Shown piece by piece: positions 1 to 6,306 of a stretch of DNA of 11,041 nucleotides. Position 1 is the first letter of the stretch; the number at the start of each line of letters is the position of its first letter. Under the pieces are notes generated by a model that ran no database searches, was not told the origin of the DNA, and saw only the letters and a list, made by a program, of their open reading frames with translations. The stretch spans positions 1-11,041 of the forward strand of contig JADFHR010000098.1 of NCBI GenBank assembly GCA_022567015.1, in the 5' to 3' direction. The DNA comes from Pseudomonadota bacterium. Its GTDB lineage: Bacteria; Pseudomonadota; Alphaproteobacteria; Rhodospirillales; 2-02-FULL-58-16. Made by a program: the position numbers and the translations under genes.

Positions 1-96
1 GTAAGGGCCAGCCGCCGCGAGACTCATCGCCACACCGGCTCCGATGAGGCAAGCGAGGCGGCGGTGCGGGAAGCTGTAGAGGTCCCGCGAAGTCAA
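1..96 (-). CDS. Probable N-terminus of an exported protein, cut by the window edge
   Basis: On the minus strand an open frame runs from a TTG at 96-94 to the first base, giving 32 codons. The translation begins MTSRDLYSFPHRRLACLIGA and continues with a hydrophobic, alanine-rich stretch. A positively charged start (RDLYSFPHRR) followed by a hydrophobic core is the layout of a Sec signal peptide, so an exported or membrane-anchored product is inferred. The frame stays open upstream, and an in-frame ATG at 27-25 is another possible start. The gene would be divergent from the uracil-DNA glycosylase, with the GC-rich repeat at 130-210 between them. No family can be named from so short a piece, and it could be chance in GC-rich DNA. 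Confidence 0.35.
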   Translation of the reverse strand, partial: MTSRDLYSFPHRRLACLIGAGVAMSLAAAGPY

Positions 97-129
97 TCGT
101 CGGGCCGCCGCCGCAGGGAATTCGCCGCC

Positions 130-210
130 CCCGGCGCCGGCGCGGCCCCGGGGGTCGCGGGGGCGCCCCCCGCATACGGTGTCGGGGGGACACCCCCCGG
201 TGGCCCCCCG
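130..210 (+). repeat. GC-rich dispersed repeat, copy A
   Basis: This run of G and C blocks contains the self-complementary core GGGGGCGCCCCC, the block CGCATACGGTGT and the block GGGGGGACACCCCCC. A second copy lies inverted at 6875-6960 in the same block order, with small differences and a gap of about six bases near one end. Both copies can fold into G/C hairpins. It lies between the minus-strand gene at the left edge and the body of the uracil-DNA glycosylase, inside the reading frame of the latter. It resembles REP-type intergenic repeats. No gene is apparent in it. Confidence 0.7.
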
Positions 211-302
211 CGGGCCGGCGCCGCCGGTCCACGGCATGGAAGACGCCCCGTCCCACCGCGCCCGCGCGCACGCCGGCGAAACCGGCCGCGGCGGATCAGG
301 CG

Positions 303-902
303 TTGCACAGCGCCTGGGCCCTGGCCGCGGCGGCGATGACGGTGGAGGAATTGCGCCGTGCCCTGGAGGGGTTCGACGGCTGCGGGCTGAAAAAGACGGC
401 CACCAACCTGGTCCTCGGGGACGGCAATCCCGAGGCCCGCATCATCCTCATCGGCGAGGCGCCGGGCGCCGAGGAAGACCGCCAGGGCGTGCCCTTCGTC
501 GGCGTCAGCGGCCGGCTTCTCGACCGCATGCTGGGGTCCATCGGGCTGGACAGGACGCAGGTCTACATTTCCAACACCGTGTTCTGGCGGCCGCCGGGAA
601 ACCGCAATCCGACGACCATGGAAATGGCCATCTGCATGCCCTTCGTGGAGCGCCTCATCGAGCTGGTCGACCCGGAAATCCTGGTCGCCCTGGGGGGCGC
701 GGCGGCCAAGGTGTTGCTGGCGCAGAACGTCGGCATCGGCAAGCTGCGCGGCCGCTGGTTCGCCTATTCCACGCCGCGCCTGCCGCGCCCGGTGGAGGCG
801 ACGGCCGTTTTCCACCCGGCCTATCTTCTGCGCTCGGCGACGCACAAAGGCGAGGCTTGGCGCGATCTCCTTGAGATTAAACGAAAATTAAACCCTCTGT
901 GA
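303..902 (+). CDS. Family 4-type uracil-DNA glycosylase, probably missing its N-terminus
   Basis: Predicted to cut uracil from DNA in base-excision repair. From the TTG at 303 it gives 199 residues. Visible motifs are the catalytic-pocket GEAPGAEEDRQG (51-62), PFVGVSG (64-70), NTVFWRPPGNR (91-101) and the C-terminal HPAYLLR (171-177), all as in family 4 UDGs. Of the four Fe-S cluster cysteines expected in that family only two remain (C27 and C111); the usual Cys before RPPGN is Trp. Related alphaproteobacterial proteins are longer, with an N-terminal segment and an Ala/Pro-rich linker. Here the frame is open back to a stop at 45-47 and reads as such a linker from about 225, but it has no ATG, GTG or TTG before 303 and crosses repeat copy A. 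The start is uncertain: TTG 303 or ATG 336 (MTVEELRRAL). Family assignment is firm; activity and start are not. Confidence 0.85.
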   Translation: MHSAWALAAAAMTVEELRRALEGFDGCGLKKTATNLVLGDGNPEARIILIGEAPGAEEDRQGVPFVGVSGRLLDRMLGSIGLDRTQVYISNTVFWRPPGNRNPTTMEMAICMPFVERLIELVDPEILVALGGAAAKVLLAQNVGIGKLRGRWFAYSTPRLPRPVEATAVFHPAYLLRSATHKGEAWRDLLEIKRKLNPL

Positions 903-967
903 GAGAATATCCGTTCCCGGGCCGCGGATGTTCCGCCCGTTGGGGACGGTTTCGACCGGCCTTGCGG

Positions 968-996
968 TTGTCCGTGCCGGGGCGATGCCTTATACA
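968..996 (+). promoter_or_regulatory. Candidate sigma-70 promoter for the lytic transglycosylase-moaB operon
   Basis: A -35-like TTGTCC (968-973) and a -10-like TATACA (991-996) are separated by exactly 17 bases. Transcription would begin near 1003. This lies downstream of the ATG at 928 and upstream of the TTG at 1030, so it favours the later start of the transglycosylase gene. Purine-rich stretches at 1002-1006 and 1011-1016 could serve as ribosome binding sites. Based on sequence match only. Confidence 0.5.
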
Positions 997-1029
997 GAAC
1001 CGAGGGAACTGGGGGACTTTGTTATTTTT

Positions 1030-2883
1030 TTGATTTCGTCCCGGCGCCTGGCGCTTTGCGTCATGGCGCTCGCCTGTGTCGCCCCGGCGGGGGTGTTCGG
1101 TCCGGCACCTGCCCGGGCCGCCGATGCGGTTTCCAGGGAAAGCCCCTCCGCGGCCGAGTCGGCGTCCCTCGATCCCGCCGTCTCCGACGTGCGGGCGGCG
1201 TTGCCGCGCATCCTGTCCGACGAGGACGTCGCCCTTTACCGGCGCATCTTCGCCCTGCAGGTGGGCGGCCGGTGGAAGGCCGCCGACCGCCTCGTCGCCA
1301 AGCTGACCGACCGCCTGCTGATGGGCCACGTGCTGGCCCAACGCTACCTGCACCCCACCAAGTACCGCACCCCGTACAAGGAGTTGAAGGCGTGGATGGC
1401 GAAATACGCCGACCACCCGGATGCCGGGCGCCTGTATAAGCTGGCCCTCAGGCGCAAACCCAAGAACTGGCTGGCGCCCAAACCACCGGTCCGCGGATAC
1501 CTGTACGGCAACGGCCGATACGCCGCCGGCCTGCCGGGGCCGCCGCCGAGGAGAGGGCTGACCCACGCCCAGCGGCGAAAGGTGGCGGGGTACAAGCGGC
1601 AACTCCGCCGGCTGTTGCGCAGCGGCTGGACCAAGGCGGCGAAAAGGCTGTTGGAGACCAAGGAGCTGCGGCGGCTGTTCAGCACCGCCGAATACGACCA
1701 GGCCCGGGGCCGGCTCGGCGCCCGCTACTTCGCCGACGGCCGCGACGAGTGGGCCCTTCGCTGGGCCGGCGAGGCGGCCGACCGGTCCGGCCGTTACATT
1801 TCCGAGGCCCACTGGACGGCCGGGCTGGCGGCCTGGCGGCTGCGCCGGTATGACGACGCCAGCCGCCACTTCGAGGCGGTGGCGGCCCAGCACGCCGGCT
1901 CGCCGTGGATGATCTCGGCGGCGGCCTTCTGGGCGGCGCGCACCCATCTGGTCAACCGCCGGCCGGAAAACGTCAACCGCTGGCTGGGCGTGGCCGGGGC
2001 CTATCCGCGCACCTTCTACGGCCTGCTGGCGCGCCGGGTGCTCGGACTTCCCATGCCGTTCCGCTGGACCGTGCCGCCGCTGGAAAATGGGGCGGTGGAG
2101 GCGGTGTCCGCGTCACCGGCCGGCCGGCGGGCGGTGGCCCTGATCCGCATCGGCGAGGAACGCCGCGCCGAACGCGAGTTGCGCGGGCTGGCCACGCGGT
2201 CCGAACCGGGGCTCCAGCGGGTCATCCTGGCCCTGGCCAGCCATGCCGACATGCCGGCCCTGGCCGTGCGCCTGGACGCCATGCTGTTTCCCCGCGGCGG
2301 CGGCTATGACGGGGCCGCCTACCCGATGCCGCGCTGGGTGCCGGAAGGGGGCTTCCGCATCGACCGGGCGTTGATCTACGCCCTGGTCCGCCAGGAGTCC
2401 GGATTCAACCCCATGGCCAAGAGCTGGGCCGGGGCGCGGGGGCTGATGCAACTGATGCCCCGCACGGCCAGCTTCGTCGCCCGCGACCGGCGCTACCGGG
2501 GCAGCAAGCGGCGGGCCCTTTTCTCGCCCGAGGTCAATCTGGCCCTGGGGCAGAAGTACATCGAAATCCTGCTCAAGGACCCGAAGATCAAGGGGAATCT
2601 CTTCCTGCTCGCCGCCGCCTGGAACGGGGGGCCCGGCAATCTCAACAAATGGCGGCGCAGGACCAACCACCTGAACGATCCGCTGTTCTTCATCGAGAGC
2701 ATCCCGTCCAGGGAAACCCGCATATTCGTCGAACGGGTGCTGACCAATCTGTGGATCTACCGCGACCGCCTGGGCCAGCCGCGGCCGTCGCTGGACGCTA
2801 TTGCCGCCGGGAAGTGGCCGGTCTATACAGCCCTGGGCCAGGAACCGATCATGGTGGCGCAACATGGCGAAGATCGAAGGTGA
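1030..2883 (+). CDS. Periplasmic soluble lytic transglycosylase (Slt70-like)
   Basis: Cleaves the MurNAc-GlcNAc bond of peptidoglycan, forming 1,6-anhydro ends, in the periplasm. The chosen TTG start gives 617 residues beginning MISSRRLALCVMALACVAPA, a typical signal peptide with likely cleavage after ...APARA (residue 30). Residues about 50-430 are rich in helical, TPR-like repeats, as in the Slt70 superhelical ring. The C-terminal SLT domain (about 440-590) carries ALVRQESGFNP with catalytic Glu456, GARGLMQLMP, and AAWNGGPGNLNKW. The frame is open from an ATG at 928, but that start would put about 34 extra residues before the signal peptide and lies upstream of the candidate promoter at 968-996. 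The end overlaps the moaB start by 20 nt, so the two are probably co-transcribed. Family is firm; the start is inferred. Confidence 0.9.
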   Translation: MISSRRLALCVMALACVAPAGVFGPAPARAADAVSRESPSAAESASLDPAVSDVRAALPRILSDEDVALYRRIFALQVGGRWKAADRLVAKLTDRLLMGHVLAQRYLHPTKYRTPYKELKAWMAKYADHPDAGRLYKLALRRKPKNWLAPKPPVRGYLYGNGRYAAGLPGPPPRRGLTHAQRRKVAGYKRQLRRLLRSGWTKAAKRLLETKELRRLFSTAEYDQARGRLGARYFADGRDEWALRWAGEAADRSGRYISEAHWTAGLAAWRLRRYDDASRHFEAVAAQHAGSPWMISAAAFWAARTHLVNRRPENVNRWLGVAGAYPRTFYGLLARRVLGLPMPFRWTVPPLENGAVEAVSASPAGRRAVALIRIGEERRAERELRGLATRSEPGLQRVILALASHADMPALAVRLDAMLFPRGGGYDGAAYPMPRWVPEGGFRIDRALIYALVRQESGFNPMAKSWAGARGLMQLMPRTASFVARDRRYRGSKRRALFSPEVNLALGQKYIEILLKDPKIKGNLFLLAAAWNGGPGNLNKWRRRTNHLNDPLFFIESIPSRETRIFVERVLTNLWIYRDRLGQPRPSLDAIAAGKWPVYTALGQEPIMVAQHGEDRR

Positions 2884-3400
2884 GCGCGCGTTTCTTCCCG
2901 TCAACATCGCCGTTCTCACCGTTTCCGACACCCGCACGCCGGCCACCGACAAGTCCGGCCAGACATTGGCCGAGCGCATCGAGAAAGCCGGGCACCGGGT
3001 GGCCGCCCGCGACATCGTGCCCGACGAGAAGGATGCCGTCGTCGCCAGGCTGAGGGCCTGGATCGCCGATGCGGACATCGACGTGGTGATCGCCACCGGC
3101 GGCACCGGGGTGACGGGACGGGACATCACGCCGGAGGCCTTCCAGGCGGTCTATGAGAAGGAGATCCCCGGTTTCGGGGAGCTCTTCCGCTGGCTCAGCT
3201 TCCAAAAGATCAAGACCTCGACCATCCAGTCCCGGGCCACGGCCGGGGTCGCCGGCGGCACCTACCTGTTTGCCCTTCCCGGCTCGCCGGGGGCGTGCCG
3301 GGACGCCTGGGACGACATCCTGGTCCACCAGCTCGACAGCCGTTTCAAGCCCTGCAACTTCGTCGAACTCATGCCCCGGCTCAAGGAGCGGCTCGAGTAG
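2864..3400 (+). CDS. moaB: MoaB/MogA-type molybdenum cofactor biosynthesis protein
   Basis: Member of the MoaB/Mog family, which binds molybdopterin and adenylylates it before molybdenum insertion; acts in the cytoplasm. The 178-residue product has the family's usual length. Motifs are VLTVSDTRT (18-25), ATGGTGVTGRD (77-87), EIPGFGELFR (100-109), SRATAG (123-128) and ALPGSPGA (137-144), which together form the pterin pocket. The ATG at 2864 was chosen because it matches the family N-terminus; the frame is open to 2801, but that part lies inside the transglycosylase. It overlaps the transglycosylase by 20 nt and converges with the minus-strand gene ending at 3381, again overlapping by 20 nt. 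MoaB in bacteria that also have MogA can be redundant, so its exact role cannot be fixed from sequence. Confidence 0.92.
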   Translation: MAKIEGERAFLPVNIAVLTVSDTRTPATDKSGQTLAERIEKAGHRVAARDIVPDEKDAVVARLRAWIADADIDVVIATGGTGVTGRDITPEAFQAVYEKEIPGFGELFRWLSFQKIKTSTIQSRATAGVAGGTYLFALPGSPGACRDAWDDILVHQLDSRFKPCNFVELMPRLKERLE

Positions 3401-4013
3401 GCCGGGGTGCTCCGCCCTTGCGGGCGCGCCAGCGGGCGAACGCCGCCCCGTCGTCGATGTCGTCGAGGGTGTCGAGCAGGGCCGCGGACCGCCCCGGGCC
3501 CAGGTTGGCAAGGGTGTCGGCGAGGGTGAACCCGGTGGACCAGCGGACGCCCGCGAAAAGGTCGCCAACGCGCCGCCGCCGGCGCCCGCCGACCAGCCAG
3601 TAGCCGCCGTCGGCCGCCGGGCCGAACACCCAGTCGTGCGCCTTGAGCGCGGAGAAGGCCCGGGCGATGTGGCCGCGCCCGATATCGGGGATGTCGGTGC
3701 CGATGATGACCGCCGGGCCCGGCGGCAGGGCGTCCAGGACCCGCGCCATGCGCCGGCCCAGATCGCCCGTGCCCTGGGGAATGGGCGAACACCAGGGACT
3801 GCCGAGCCCCGGCGCGCCGACGGCGCTGTCGGGGGTCACCGCCAGCCAGCACCGCCAGCGCCGGTCGCGGCCAAGCCGTGTCGTCACCGCGGCCACGGTG
3901 TGCCGGTAGAAGGCGGACGCGGCGACCAGGCCGATGTCGGCGGCCAGGCGGCGCTTGACCCGGCCCAAGCGCGGCGCCCTGACGAACAGGACAAGATGGC
4001 TGGCCGGTCCCAT
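3381..4013 (-). CDS. DUF2064 glycosyltransferase-like protein (rSAM/selenodomain-associated transferase 1, TIGR04282)
   Basis: A 210-residue GT-A-fold protein related to nucleotidyl- and glycosyl-transferases; the substrate is not known. The sequence shows LVLFVRAPRLGRVKRRLA (7-24), the family's N-terminal nucleotide-binding pattern, then IIGTDIPDI (103-111), where the Asp is expected to bind metal, and GPAADGGYWLVGG (131-143). The start at 4013 has a clear ribosome binding site, AAGGAG (4023-4018), four bases away. The frame continues upstream, but only as a shadow of the neighbouring gene. The stop of the upstream transferase 2 gene is 14 nt away, so they form one operon. Its 3' end overlaps moaB by 20 nt on the other strand. 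The family often occurs near selenium- or arsenosugar-linked radical SAM genes. Confidence 0.85.
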   Translation of the reverse strand: MGPASHLVLFVRAPRLGRVKRRLAADIGLVAASAFYRHTVAAVTTRLGRDRRWRCWLAVTPDSAVGAPGLGSPWCSPIPQGTGDLGRRMARVLDALPPGPAVIIGTDIPDIGRGHIARAFSALKAHDWVFGPAADGGYWLVGGRRRRRVGDLFAGVRWSTGFTLADTLANLGPGRSAALLDTLDDIDDGAAFARWRARKGGAPRPTRAAP

Positions 4014-4017
4014 GGGG

Positions 4018-4023
4018 CTCCTT
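4018..4023 (-). promoter_or_regulatory. Ribosome binding site fixing the start of the DUF2064 gene
   Basis: On the minus strand AAGGAG lies four bases before the ATG at 4013-4011, inside the 14-nt gap after the stop of the upstream gene. It settles the start and excludes the much longer open frame that reaches to 4478. Confidence 0.8.
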
Positions 4024-4027
4024 GGTA

Positions 4028-4732
4028 TCACCGGTAGATGCGGGCGATCAGCCTGGGCGGGACGCCGAGAAAGTAAAGGCCCAGGCAGGTGAGATTGCGC
4101 AAGGGGCGGGCCACGTATCCGCCGCGGCGGTAGCGTTCGGCCGAGGCGACGGCGGCCACGTCGAGGACGACCAGGCGGCGACGCCCGATGCGCCGGACGA
4201 TGTCCACGTCCTCCATCAGGGGGATCGGTGCGAAGCCGCCGATGTCGTCGTAGAACCGGCGCCCGATCAACAGCCCCTGGTCCCCGTAGGGCAGGCCGAA
4301 GGTCGTGCAGCGCCACGCCACCATGCGTTCCAGGCGCCGCGCCGCCGGCGCCGGATCGTCCAGGGCAAACCGGAAGACCGCCGCCCGGCGGCGGTTGGCG
4401 GGCGCCGCGGTGAAGGCGCCGACGGCCTCCGCCCACCCGGGCTGGGGCACGGTGTCGGCGTGGAGGAACAGCAGCCACTCCGACGTGGCGGCCTCCGCCC
4501 CGGCGGCCAGTTGCCGGCCCCGCCCGCTGGGCGCATCGACGATGCGCGCCCCATGGCGCGCCGCCACCTGGCGGGTGGCGTCGGCCGATCCGCCGTCGGC
4601 GACGATCACTTCGCGGGCGATGTCGGCCCCGGCGATGGCCTCCAGGGTCCGACCCAGGCTGCCGGCGGCCTCGAGCGTCGGGATGACGATGCTGAGCACG
4701 GCGGCGCTAATTCTCCCCAGGCTTCGATGCAT
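4028..4732 (-). CDS. Family 2 glycosyltransferase (rSAM/selenodomain-associated transferase 2, TIGR04283)
   Basis: A 234-residue GT2 enzyme expected to transfer a sugar from a nucleotide donor; the acceptor is unknown. Motifs in order: LSIVIPTLEAAGSL (13-26), VIVADGGSADAT (43-53), GRGRQLAAGA (70-79), the metal-binding LFLHADT (88-94), and YGDQGLLI (149-156) followed by PLMEDVDIVRR (171-181). The RGRQL and MEDVD patterns are characteristic of this subfamily. The ATG at 4732 was chosen; a GTG at 4699 (MLSIVIPT), with a GGGGAG 13 bases upstream, is a good alternative and gives the more usual N-terminus. It leads the operon with the DUF2064 gene and is divergent from the radical SAM gene, sharing a 91-nt gap with a LexA box. 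The window has no ArsS-type radical SAM gene, the partner that gave the family its name. Confidence 0.87.
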   Translation of the reverse strand: MHRSLGRISAAVLSIVIPTLEAAGSLGRTLEAIAGADIAREVIVADGGSADATRQVAARHGARIVDAPSGRGRQLAAGAEAATSEWLLFLHADTVPQPGWAEAVGAFTAAPANRRRAAVFRFALDDPAPAARRLERMVAWRCTTFGLPYGDQGLLIGRRFYDDIGGFAPIPLMEDVDIVRRIGRRRLVVLDVAAVASAERYRRGGYVARPLRNLTCLGLYFLGVPPRLIARIYR

Positions 4733-4783
4733 GCATACCACACCCCGGGCGCGGACGGCACGGACCCACCCGTGGGGCCGAAT

Positions 4784-4798
4784 GTTCTTGAAATGTTC
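4784..4798 (+). promoter_or_regulatory. LexA (SOS) box, alphaproteobacterial type
   Basis: GTTC (4784-4787), seven bases, GTTC (4795-4798) is an exact match to GTTC-N7-GTTC, the direct-repeat operator of LexA in alphaproteobacteria. The match extends to AATGTTCT repeated at an 11-base spacing, about one helical turn. It overlaps the -35 element of the radical SAM promoter, where a bound repressor would block RNA polymerase. By chance an exact match would be expected well below once in a window of this size. Confidence 0.72.
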
Positions 4799-4816
4799 TA
4801 GCCGTTTCGGATACCC
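4788..4816 (+). promoter_or_regulatory. Candidate promoter of the radical SAM gene, possibly giving a leaderless mRNA
   Basis: TTGAAA (4788-4793) is followed after 16-17 bases by GATACC/ATACCC (4810-4816). Transcription would then start around 4822, at or just before the ATG at 4824. No Shine-Dalgarno sequence is visible (the bases before the ATG are CTGTCCCC), which agrees with leaderless translation. The -10 match is moderate. Confidence 0.45.
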
Positions 4817-4823
4817 TGTCCCC

Positions 4824-5909
4824 ATGGACGAGCCATTGCCGGCGATGCCCGTCAAGGGCCGGGGCGCGGTCAGCAACCCGGCCGGGCGCTTCGAGGCGGA
4901 GTCGCGCCACGCCGTCGACGACGGCTGGGACCTGGACGAAGACCTGCCGCCGCCCAGGACCACGGTGACCGAGGATACCTGCCGCACCGTCATTTCGCGG
5001 AACCAGTCGCCGGACCTGGGCTTCGACCGCTCCATCAACCCCTACAGGGGCTGCGAGCACGGCTGCGTCTATTGCTACGCCCGGCCCACCCATGCCTTCC
5101 TCGGCCTGTCCCCGGGACTGGACTTCGAAACCCGCCTGTTCGCCAAGTCCGATGCCCCGGCGCTGCTCGAAAGCGAGCTGCGCAAGCCATCGTACCGCTG
5201 CCGGACCATCATGCTCGGCGCCAACACCGATCCCTACCAGCCCATAGAGCGCCAGCGCATGATCACCCGGCGCATCCTCGAGGTGCTGGCGGCGTTCAAC
5301 CACCCGGTGGCCATCGCCACCAAATCCGCCCTGGTCAGGCGCGACATCGACATCCTGGCGCCCATGGCGGCCAAGGGGCTGGCGTCGGTCGGGGTCTCCA
5401 TCACCACCCTGGACCGGGCGCTTGCGCGGACCCTGGAACCCCGCGCGGCGACCCCCGCCAAGCGCCTGGAGACCATCCGCGCGCTGAGCAATGCGGGCAT
5501 CCCGACCCATGTGATGGCGGCGCCCATGATACCGTTCCTCAACGACGCCGAGCTCGAGCGCATACTTGAGGCGGCCGCCGGCGCCGGGGCGGCCGGGGCC
5601 AACTACATCCTCCTGCGCCTGCCCCTGGAGCTCAAGGGCCTGTTCACCGAATGGCTCGAGACCCATGTCCCGGGCAAGGCCAGGCACGTGCTCAACCAGC
5701 TCCGGGAAAGCCGCGACGGCATGCTCTATGTCTCCGACTTCGCCACCCGCATGCACGGCACCGGGGTGCATGCGGAACTGCTGGCCAAGCGCTTCCGCCT
5801 GGCGTGCAGGCGCTTCGGACTGGAGAACGCCCGCGCCGCCGGCTTCGGCCTGGACCGGACGCGGTTCCAGCCGCCGCCCAGGGCCGGCGATCAGTTGGCC
5901 CTGTTCTAG
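4824..5909 (+). CDS. PA0069-family radical SAM protein (SplB-like, COG1533)
   Basis: A 361-residue radical SAM enzyme of the group annotated 'PA0069 family', distantly related to spore photoproduct lyase; its reaction is not established. The cluster motif CX3CX2C is present as GCEHGCVYCYA with C77, C81 and C84 binding a [4Fe-4S] cluster that cleaves S-adenosylmethionine. Also visible are RSINPYRGC just before it, LGANTDPYQPIER (about 132-144), TKSALVRRDID (about 168-178) and VSITTLD (about 192-198). The ATG at 4824 (MDEPLPAMPVKGRG) fits the family N-terminus. The open frame reaches back to 4305, but that is the shadow of the opposite-strand gene. The LexA box on its promoter suggests induction after DNA damage. 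The 113-bp inverted-repeat element starts right after its stop. Confidence 0.92.
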   Translation: MDEPLPAMPVKGRGAVSNPAGRFEAESRHAVDDGWDLDEDLPPPRTTVTEDTCRTVISRNQSPDLGFDRSINPYRGCEHGCVYCYARPTHAFLGLSPGLDFETRLFAKSDAPALLESELRKPSYRCRTIMLGANTDPYQPIERQRMITRRILEVLAAFNHPVAIATKSALVRRDIDILAPMAAKGLASVGVSITTLDRALARTLEPRAATPAKRLETIRALSNAGIPTHVMAAPMIPFLNDAELERILEAAAGAGAAGANYILLRLPLELKGLFTEWLETHVPGKARHVLNQLRESRDGMLYVSDFATRMHGTGVHAELLAKRFRLACRRFGLENARAAGFGLDRTRFQPPPRAGDQLALF

Positions 5910-5910
5910 C

Positions 5911-6023
5911 CCGGATATTTCATGAAGGCGCTGGCGCATGGAACGCCGGTGGTTGCCCTTCAACGGATGGCGCCGGTTTCCACGAAGGTCCGTTGTGTCC
6001 CGTTCCCTTCATGAAATATCCGG
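5911..6023. repeat. 113-bp element with perfect 18-bp terminal inverted repeats
   Basis: CCGGATATTTCATGAAGG (5911-5928) is matched exactly by its reverse complement at 6006-6023. The inner TTCATGAA is itself a palindrome. The interior has a further inverted pair, CAACGGA and TCCGTTG. It fills, almost to the base, the gap between the radical SAM stop (5909) and the PilZ stop (6025), where two genes converge. It has the form of a REP/MITE-type element and could also act as a two-way transcription end. No target-site duplication is obvious. No second copy is in the window. Confidence 0.75.
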
Positions 6024-6024
6024 C

Positions 6025-6306
6025 CTAGTGGCCTGTATCGGCTTTTTCGTTTACGAACTTAACCCCCAAAAATTTTGCCTTGCGCCATGCTACGGCGCAT
6101 TCATAGGTCGAACCATCTTGCAGGATTAGTTCAAAAGAATCAGGACATTCAATCGCAAGATCCGTTTCAAGCTTCGCACCCACTTCTGAAAAATCACAAA
6201 CCGTACAATTGACAACACACCGTTTCCCAGAAAAGACGATTTGCCCGGATTTGAAAGTCTTTGGCCGTCTATGGGTTCTAGAATCACTACCGTAATCTCT
6301 GGACAT
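6025..6306 (-). CDS. Small PilZ-domain protein (c-di-GMP receptor)
   Basis: A 93-residue single-domain protein expected to bind cyclic di-GMP and pass the signal to a motility, polysaccharide or secretion partner. The PilZ signature is complete: RTHRR (RxxxR, residues 10-14) and DFSEVG (D38-x-S40-x-x-G43), followed by alternating beta-type hydrophobics up to WRKAKFLGVKFV (74-85). The ATG at 6306 has GAGGG a few bases upstream. No membrane segment is visible. The gene is clearly more AT-rich than its neighbours, which suggests different ancestry. Its last codons and stop (DTGH then TAG) lie in a 17-base sequence shared with the ends of the structured repeat at 8258-8525, so the C-terminal tail may have been made by a repeat end. 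Confidence 0.85.
   Translation of the reverse strand: MSRDYGSDSRTHRRPKTFKSGQIVFSGKRCVVNCTVCDFSEVGAKLETDLAIECPDSFELILQDGSTYECAVAWRKAKFLGVKFVNEKADTGH

Noticed and set aside
64..339. Small plus-strand open frame of 91 codons at the left edge
   Set aside because: Runs through the GC-rich repeat with Gly/Pro/Arg filler and overlaps the glycosylase in another frame.
928..1029. ATG 928 as start of the lytic transglycosylase
   Set aside because: Would place about 34 residues before a classic signal peptide, has no ribosome binding site and lies upstream of the best promoter.
877..1947. Minus-strand open frame of 356 codons
   Set aside because: Lies antisense to the lytic transglycosylase and has no domain or ribosome binding site.
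2113..3129. Minus-strand open frame of 338 codons
   Set aside because: Spans two real plus-strand genes in antisense; composition is that of a shadow frame.
4305..4823. Long N-terminal extension of the radical SAM protein
   Set aside because: Antisense to the family 2 transferase and rich in Ala/Arg shadow sequence; family start and promoter both point to 4824.
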